The position numbers were made by a program, and so were the translations under genes. 64,000 bases of DNA from Ricinus communis (Eukaryota; Streptophyta; Magnoliopsida; Malpighiales; Euphorbiaceae): the NCBI RefSeq assembly GCF_019578655.1, contig NC_063256.1, positions 22,420,005 through 22,484,004 on the forward strand, written 5' to 3'. Each line of letters starts with the position of its first letter. The first letter of the stretch is position 1. Below the pieces are notes generated by a model. That model did not search any database, was not told where the DNA came from, and saw only the letters and a program-made list of their open reading frames with translations. Positions 58,571 to 64,000 of the stretch are shown piece after piece.

Positions 58571-60049
58571 TGATGTGAGCTATCTATGTTAGCTACAATC
58601 TAAGGCAGTGTACCTATCGATGCAGTCTAGCACTAATGGTGAGTATCAAGGTCGTATTCCTCGGGAAAGTGCAAGCCCAGAGTTACTCCTTTGTTCTTTG
58701 TTATATTAACCTAAAATAAATGATGAATAATTTATTTTACTAACTAATAGCTACAAGCTAAGTTCTAAGGGAGATGCAGGAATGAATGGATAAATGAAAT
58801 AACCAAGACAAGAAAGCAAACCCAAAGGGAACCTAAACTAGTTGGTGATCAAACAAAAGATAAAGGATTGATGAATCCAATTATGCTACCCGTGGACGAA
58901 TTCTTAACTGAATTCGATTTCTCTCTCAAGATAACCGAATTCCTAAACCTAATAACCTAAAGTTGGAATCTCTTCCTAACGATTGATTCTTAAATTAGCA
59001 TTAAGCTTTAATCCGCCTCTATTAAGCTTTGTTAAGTCTTAATCCGGCTAGTTAATTATCCTTATCTCTAAGTGATTATTAACCAGTTCTTGCTATTCAA
59101 AATTCCAATTGCCAAATGGACTTCTCAATCACACAAAGCAATCTAAACACCACAATTCACAACGTCTCATGAATAATGCTATCTTATTAATACTGAAAGC
59201 AAGAAGAATACAAAACCAACTCAAACAATCCAACAATATAATATTAAGCCAATATAGTAAAGAAATCTCAATAGATTTAATCAGTCTAGCTAAACATGTT
59301 CATGTTTAAAACAATCTAGGAAATCAATTACAATGAAAGAATAATGAAAATAAAACATGTACACCCTTTTCTCTCGAATTGGATGAACAGCTCCAAATCT
59401 GGATCTAAACTTTGATTAATTTCCCAAATTGCCTCTTGAATTGCTCCACTACTGTTTTGCACTCGGAACCTTGCGATTCTGGGATTCTTCCTCCCTGCAA
59501 CTCTCTCTCGCACTCAATACTGTGCAGAAACCGAACTAGCCGCCAGGGCTCTATGTCACTCCTTCCCCCTCTTTCTCTTTCTAAAAAATTCATTTTCCTT
59601 ATATATTTTGTTTTAACACGACCGTGGTCAAGGTCAGTCCGTGGATCTCACCAATTAGGTTTTCACCATGGCCGTGCCCCCGCCGGTGCTGGCCCCCACG
59701 GCCCGTGGTGGAGGCCGTGGTGGCCTCGGAAACCGTGCCCAAACCATTATTTTGAAGACCAAGTTTCGATGGTTGGTCACGGCCAGAGTCGAGGCCGTGA
59801 TGTTCAGCATGGCCTTGACTCAGGCCATGCTCAATGTGTGCAACGCGACCTCTTGTCCGATCTTGATGAATTCTCATCCATTTCCACACGTATTGATCTA
59901 TAATTGCTTAAACACTGATGACGGTCCTATAAATGCTCCTGAAATGCAAAAGAAGACAAAACACAGGTGATCTGGGAATAAAAGCACAATAATTGCTAAG
60001 AACATGCGCAATAATATGCAAGCAAATATGTATAAAACTATGCACATCA
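58571..60049 (-). mobile_element. Athila-like LTR type B, 3' LTR (1479 bp)
   Basis: Minus-strand start TGATGTGCATAG at 60049 and end CTCACATCA at 58571. It is nearly identical to 63270-64000 over the ~730 bp visible there: I count about 17 differences. It is flanked on the outer side by ATATG (58566-58570), a candidate target duplication whose partner is outside the window. TATATAAGG lies near 59600 on the minus strand. Confidence 0.92.
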
Positions 60050-60054
60050 AATTA

Positions 60055-60089
60055 CCCCACACTTAAGCTATTGCTTGTCCTCAAGCAAT
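60055..60089 (-). promoter_or_regulatory. Stem-loop plus polypurine tract next to LTR
   Basis: Minus strand ATTGCTTGAGGACAAGCAAT (60070-60089), a perfect 8-bp stem with AGGA loop, then AAGTGTGGGG (60055-60064) five bases before the LTR start. Identical stem to the copy at 1534-1553. Confidence 0.75.
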
Positions 60090-60654
60090 TAATAACTCAC
60101 CTCATAAAACTGCAGTTAGCAATTCCTTACAGTTTATGCCCCTAGTCCACAACAGATAGTATCCAACACATCTCAAAAGATACTCAATCATAAATCAAAT
60201 TGCAAATCATTAACAGAGAATGGAAATAATATTAATGCATGAATAACTTAAATGACAACTCAATACAAACATCACGAACCAGTGCCTCACTGGGATCACT
60301 CAAGTCGCTCAAAGTGTATATTAGGTGAATAACAAATCCCTCAAAACAAATGCACAAGACCCGCTCACCATAAGCTTGCTCATAAATCATATCTTCGCTA
60401 CTGTGAACAAGTAAATACCAAAATCAAAGGGTCTTTACCAAGGTTATAATGGGGCTAAGGTAAAGGTACGGAGATTTGGACAGAAGTGTGAAAATGCTGG
60501 AATTCATGCGATAAACAATAGTATATGCTCAAAGGATTAAATGCCTAAGATCACAAAAAGAATCATTCACTAAAATCCCTACTTCATAGAATAACGCTTG
60601 CAAATGCTCTAAATCCAATAAAGAGATAAATAATTAAAGAATTTTGCTTATTAT

Positions 60655-60715
60655 ATTTTTTTTTCTTCTTCTTCTTTTTTTTTTCTTTTCTTTTTCTCTT
60701 TTTTTTTTTAATAAT
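60655..60715. repeat. Poly-pyrimidine tract
   Basis: About 60 bases of T with interspersed C ('cttcttcttc', 'cttttctttttctc'), hence a polypurine run on the element's sense strand, in the non-coding tail 0.6 kb before the LTR. Confidence 0.85.
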
Positions 60716-61549
60716 GAACTAGCAGCTTATTAGCGACCGCTGCATACAACTCGAATAAACATAAAGAATAACAAATACAAATTGGATCAAAGGGAGCATT
60801 TAAAATATCAAAAAGATTTAGTGAATTTACCAACATAGCAACTGGCATTTTAATCCCACATAAAGTTAAACAAATCACAAAAAGAAATTCCAGCATAAGG
60901 GTAAAGGAAAGATAAATATAAAGAATGGTATAATTGAAGTGTATAGGTATAGATTATGAAGAAAAGGTTAAGGCTCAAAACTGGCTAACTAATGGAAACA
61001 TAAGGTGATAGGCTTTTGGTCAAATGTGGTGAATCCTAAATCGCCCAAATCATCTCATGGTATTCACAATATTCATGTAACTTCAACACGCATTACAAAG
61101 CAAGTTCTAGAAGCAAAGTCAAGTACAATGCACACTCAAACAAGAAATATAAAGAGCATAAGTATAATGAATGCTCAACAGGCTCAAAATCTCACTTTGA
61201 GGTGTGGTATTAGGTGCAATTGGTTCACAACATCATTAATTGAACCATTACTTAAGAAACACATGCATATGACATTATCAACATTCTAAGTCGAATTCGA
61301 AAACAATTAAATAACACCGGTTTAACCCGGCAGGTCTACACCATCAATTGTTTTCCAAGGACAATGAACAACAAGGAGAAGTAATTACAATTCTATAAAT
61401 CAAGTCATCAATTAGCTTAAAAATAGCATACTCAAGTGCATAAAAACATAGTGTTCTAACATCCTAACAATACACAACACCTAGTGATAGCAATTTCAGA
61501 TATATCTAAGAATCATATGAGAGAGTAGGATTATAAGGTTTACCCACAA

Positions 61550-61585
61550 CCACCCCACACTTGAAAAACACACTGTCCTCAGTGT
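61550..61585 (-). promoter_or_regulatory. Stem-loop plus G-rich box (internal copy)
   Basis: Minus strand ACACTG-AGGA-CAGTGT (61570-61585) followed by AAGTGTGGGGTGG with 16-nt spacing; about 0.3 kb after the ORF end. Confidence 0.7.
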
Positions 61586-61879
61586 AAAATGTTGTGGATA
61601 CCTCGCATGGGATGCTCAACTAAGAGAACAAAGGCAATACAATCCAAGTGCATGACATGTATGAAAAATAAAGTAAATAAATGCAGAAAAATAAAAAGAT
61701 CTAGGGGACTGCCCTGATCATCCATCGAGGCTGATGTTGTGGAAATTCAGTGCCTCCTCAGTAGAATCTGAAAATAATAAAATAAAGAAATTAAATCGAA
61801 ACTGAAACGAAAATTAAATAAAATATGAAAACTAAAACTAATAAAATGTTTCAAAATAAAAAGGTTAAAATATTAGAAA

Positions 61880-63116
61880 TTAAAGATAAAATTGGGGTGC
61901 CTCCCAAAAGCGCTTTTTTTTTATGTGATGAGTCTTCTTAGCTGGACTCATGGTGAAAGGCAAATGGGCGTGATCGACGACCATCCATTCTTCTTCCAAG
62001 CAAATGGCTTCAAGTATCCGCTTAGAGGCATAATCGTCAATTTCCTCTTCCCCACTATGAAGCAAGCTGCCAATATGATGGGCAAAACTCGCTCCTCATA
62101 TAATTGCACGTAGTCATGATGCTCTAGGGGCTCTTCCAATTTGAAAGCTGAAGTTTCACCAATTGGAAGGATCGACGGTTGGGCAATTTCTTCAGGAACA
62201 TCGATGGCTTTCTCTAGTCCTTGGCTTGGTTCACTTGCTAGAAGAAACTCGAGCTCCTCCAAGACTTCTTCATTGGATAACTCGTGCTCATCTTCCATCA
62301 TCGAAGGGACTTGTGGAAAATCCACCAAAAATTCCTCTAACTGCAACTCAGCACCATCAACTGTACGTTCTTGTTGATAGTCTTTCAAAGGAATCATGTT
62401 CGCCTCTTCCTTTTCTAGTTCCATCTCCATGTTCAAGAAATCGTCCTGCACAGAAGCATCATCGTCAAACATAGTAGATAAACCAGAAAAATTCTCACCT
62501 GAATGCAAAGTGACGGCGCTCAAGTGTTCCTCGAATTCAGTAGCGTTTGATGGAGTTCCCAATTGCTCTTCAGCTAGTAACTTGAAGATCAGGCCTACTT
62601 GATGCTCTATGTTCTTAATGGAGGCTTGTTGACTTTCAAGTACCCTCTCTGTTTGTTGGAATCTATCATCAAGACTTGTAATGAACCTCATCATCAGCTC
62701 CTCCGACACTAACTCTTCATCTTGAGTTGAAGGTGCAAGATTAGGCTGTGGTTGCCGAGATTCAGTGGTTCGGGCCATCTAAGCTCCATCCAAAGGGTGA
62801 ATGAGTGCTCCACTCTTGATTGTAGGTGCTTCTATACGAGTCATTCTGGCCAACTTCCCGTATAATTCACCTGTTCATAGTTATAAGAACAATGAGCAAC
62901 ATCACTATACAATGGACAATCATTACTCAAATGTAAACCACAACAAAATTCACAAAAAACTTGAGATGAAAGGATAGGAGTGGAGAGTTGATCGGTAGCC
63001 CTGCAAAATGATTCCACTCGAGCTTCTAAAGATGCAGGGGTATCCCAATTTTTAGCACTTTCTTGGTTCCTAATCCTATTTTCCAACGCATCATACAAAG
63101 AGTTTGAATTTAACAT
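61880..63116 (-). pseudogene. Gag-derived ORF of the young non-autonomous element
   Basis: The ATG at 63114-63116 gives MLNSNSLYDALENRIRNQES and the zinc knuckle CEFCCGLHLSNDC; the frame ends at 62841 after NYTGSWPE. Compared with the sister copy (31055), one extra base near 62850 shifts the frame and a one-base loss near 62780 restores it. The rest is open at 61948-62778: ELMMRFITSLDDRFQQTERV, HLSAVTLHSGENFSGLSTMF, then an acidic Glu-rich part. A third frame at 61880-62065 overlaps and encodes SKRILEAICLEEEWMVVDH and the basic HHIKKKRFWEAPQFYL end, as in the sister copy. The knuckle and helical parts come from Athila Gag; the acidic and basic C-terminal parts are unassigned. Confidence 0.85.
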
Positions 63117-63245
63117 TGAACCTCTTTATCATTCACTACCTGAATCATAAACTTAACTAAATAAATATATACAAACAAAACATAAATAAAATAAAAAAAA
63201 TGGCTAAATTAACAAATAGCAAATTTCACTCTAGTTTTCAAACAT

Positions 63246-63263
63246 TCCCCGGCAACGGCGCCA
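63246..63263 (-). promoter_or_regulatory. tRNA-Asp primer-binding site, perfect
   Basis: Minus strand TGGCGCCGTTGCCGGGGA, an 18-nt perfect complement to the 3' end of plant tRNA-Asp (as I recall its sequence), six bases after the LTR end at 63270. The perfect site agrees with the young age suggested by LTR similarity. Confidence 0.93.
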
Positions 63264-63269
63264 AAAACT

Positions 63270-64000
63270 TGATGTGAGCTATCTGTGTTAGCTACAATCT
63301 AAGGCAGTGTACCTATCGATGCAGTCTAGCACTAATGGCGAGTATCAAGGTCGTATTCCTCGAGAAAGTGAAAGCCCAAAGTTACTCCTTTGTTCTTTGT
63401 TATATTAACCTAAAATAAATGATGAATAATTTACTTTACTAACTAATAGCGACAAGCTAAGTTCTAAGGGAAATGCAGGAATGAATGGATAAATGAAATA
63501 ACCAAGACAAGAAAACAAACCCAAAGGGAACCTAAACTAGTTGGTGATCAAACAAAAGATAAAGGATTGATGAATCCAATTATGCTACCCGTGGACGAAT
63601 TCTTAACTGAATTCGATTTCTCTCTCAAGATAACCGAATTCCTAAACCTAATAACCTAAAGTTGGAATCTCTTCCTAACGATGGATTCTTAAATTAGCAT
63701 TAAGCTTTAATCTGCCTCTATTAAGCTTTGTTAATTCTTAATCCGGCTAGTTAATTATCCTTATCTCTAAGTGATTATTAACCAGTTCTTGCTATTCAAA
63801 ATTCCAATTGCCAAATGGACTTCTCAATCACACAAAGCAATCTAAACACCACAATTCACAACGTCTCATGAATAATGCTATCTTATTAATACTGAAAGTA
63901 AGAAGAATACAAAACCAACTCAAACAATCCAACAATATAATATTAAGCCAACATAGTAAAGAAATCCCAATGGATTTAATCAGTCTAGCAAAACATGTTC
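63270..64000 (-). mobile_element. Athila-like LTR type B, 5' LTR, runs off window
   Basis: Minus-strand LTR end (CTCACATCA at 63270) and about 730 bp of R/U5, almost identical to 58571-59300. The U3 half lies beyond the window, so its U3 type is unknown. Confidence 0.9.

Larger units (their letters stand above)
60050..63269 (-). mobile_element. Internal region of non-autonomous Athila-like element
   Basis: Between two minus-strand LTRs: primer-binding site (63246-63263), gag-derived ORFs (61880-63116), internal stem-loop/G box (61550-61585), a ~1.4-kb non-coding tail with a pyrimidine-rich tract (60655-60712), then the LTR-proximal stem-loop/polypurine tract (60055-60089). There is no protease, reverse transcriptase, RNase H or integrase, so it must borrow these. 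Its internal length (3.2 kb) and gag-only content fit a large non-autonomous derivative. Confidence 0.88.

Noticed and set aside
62141..62474. Plus-strand ORFs antisense to the gag-derived ORF, also seen antisense at 31704-31952
   Set aside because: Shared between copies only because the sense strand is conserved; no independent signal.
63246..63263. tRNA-Asp gene fragment
   Set aside because: Only the 18-nt 3' end is present, directly next to an LTR end, so it is a primer-binding site and not a tRNA gene.

Overview
The window looks like plant nuclear DNA, most likely from a eudicot, and from a transposon-dense intergenic or heterochromatic block. It is AT-rich and contains Ty3/gypsy (Athila-like, Tat-like and chromovirus-like) and Ty1/copia LTR retrotransposons, a plant-type hAT element, an L1-type LINE tail, and plant-specific transposon-linked domains (plant mobile domain, DUF1985, DUF7745-like). 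I found no intact ordinary host gene, no rRNA or tRNA gene and no CRISPR array. All family names come from reading translations by eye, not from a search.

Layout. 1-2.6 kb: two Athila-like LTR pieces in inverted orientation and the 3' tail of that element. 2.6-5.4 kb: a Tat-type integrase/RNase H remnant (-) split by an LTR-like repeat called here X. 5.4-10.1 kb: LTR-like DNA and a copia gag plus LTR (-). 10.1-15.9 kb: a 5'-truncated Athila-like element with ORF1 and a complete 3' LTR (+). 15.9-19.4 kb: copia leader, primer-binding site and LTR (-). 20.1-21.4 kb: second X copy. 21.6-29.4 kb: an Athila-like gag-protease element whose 5' LTR is split by a 3.8-kb hAT transposon with an intact transposase. 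29.4-34.6 kb: a small gag-derived non-autonomous element with two different LTRs. 34.6-39.1 kb: a decayed copia element cut off inside its reverse transcriptase. 39.1-43.6 kb: an ORF1 unit bounded by LTR sequences in inverted orientation. 43.6-46.7 kb: copia LTR, then Tat RNase H/integrase (+). 46.9-52.4 kb: a DUF7745-like pseudogene and a multi-exon plant-mobile-domain pseudogene (-), the latter broken by a solo LTR. 53.0-55.3 kb: chromovirus reverse-transcriptase fragment and LINE tail. 55.8-58.5 kb: decayed DUF1985 gene. 58.6-64 kb: a young non-autonomous Athila-like element (-) running off the end.

The Athila-like LTRs fall into types A (29355-30865; 425-1513), B (33154-34558; 58571-60049; 63270-64000) and C (50384-51875; the LTR split by the hAT; 39093 onward; the LTR ending at 43573). 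They share their 3' part but differ in U3, which points to module exchange. Most coding remnants carry C-to-T or G-to-A type lesions, including loss of catalytic Asp codons, as expected of long-methylated DNA. The freshest components are the hAT transposon and the 58.6-64 kb element.

The most striking unexplained signal is a stem-loop followed at a fixed distance by a G-rich box. It occurs seven times, on both strands and in different elements, with stems that change in a compensatory way.
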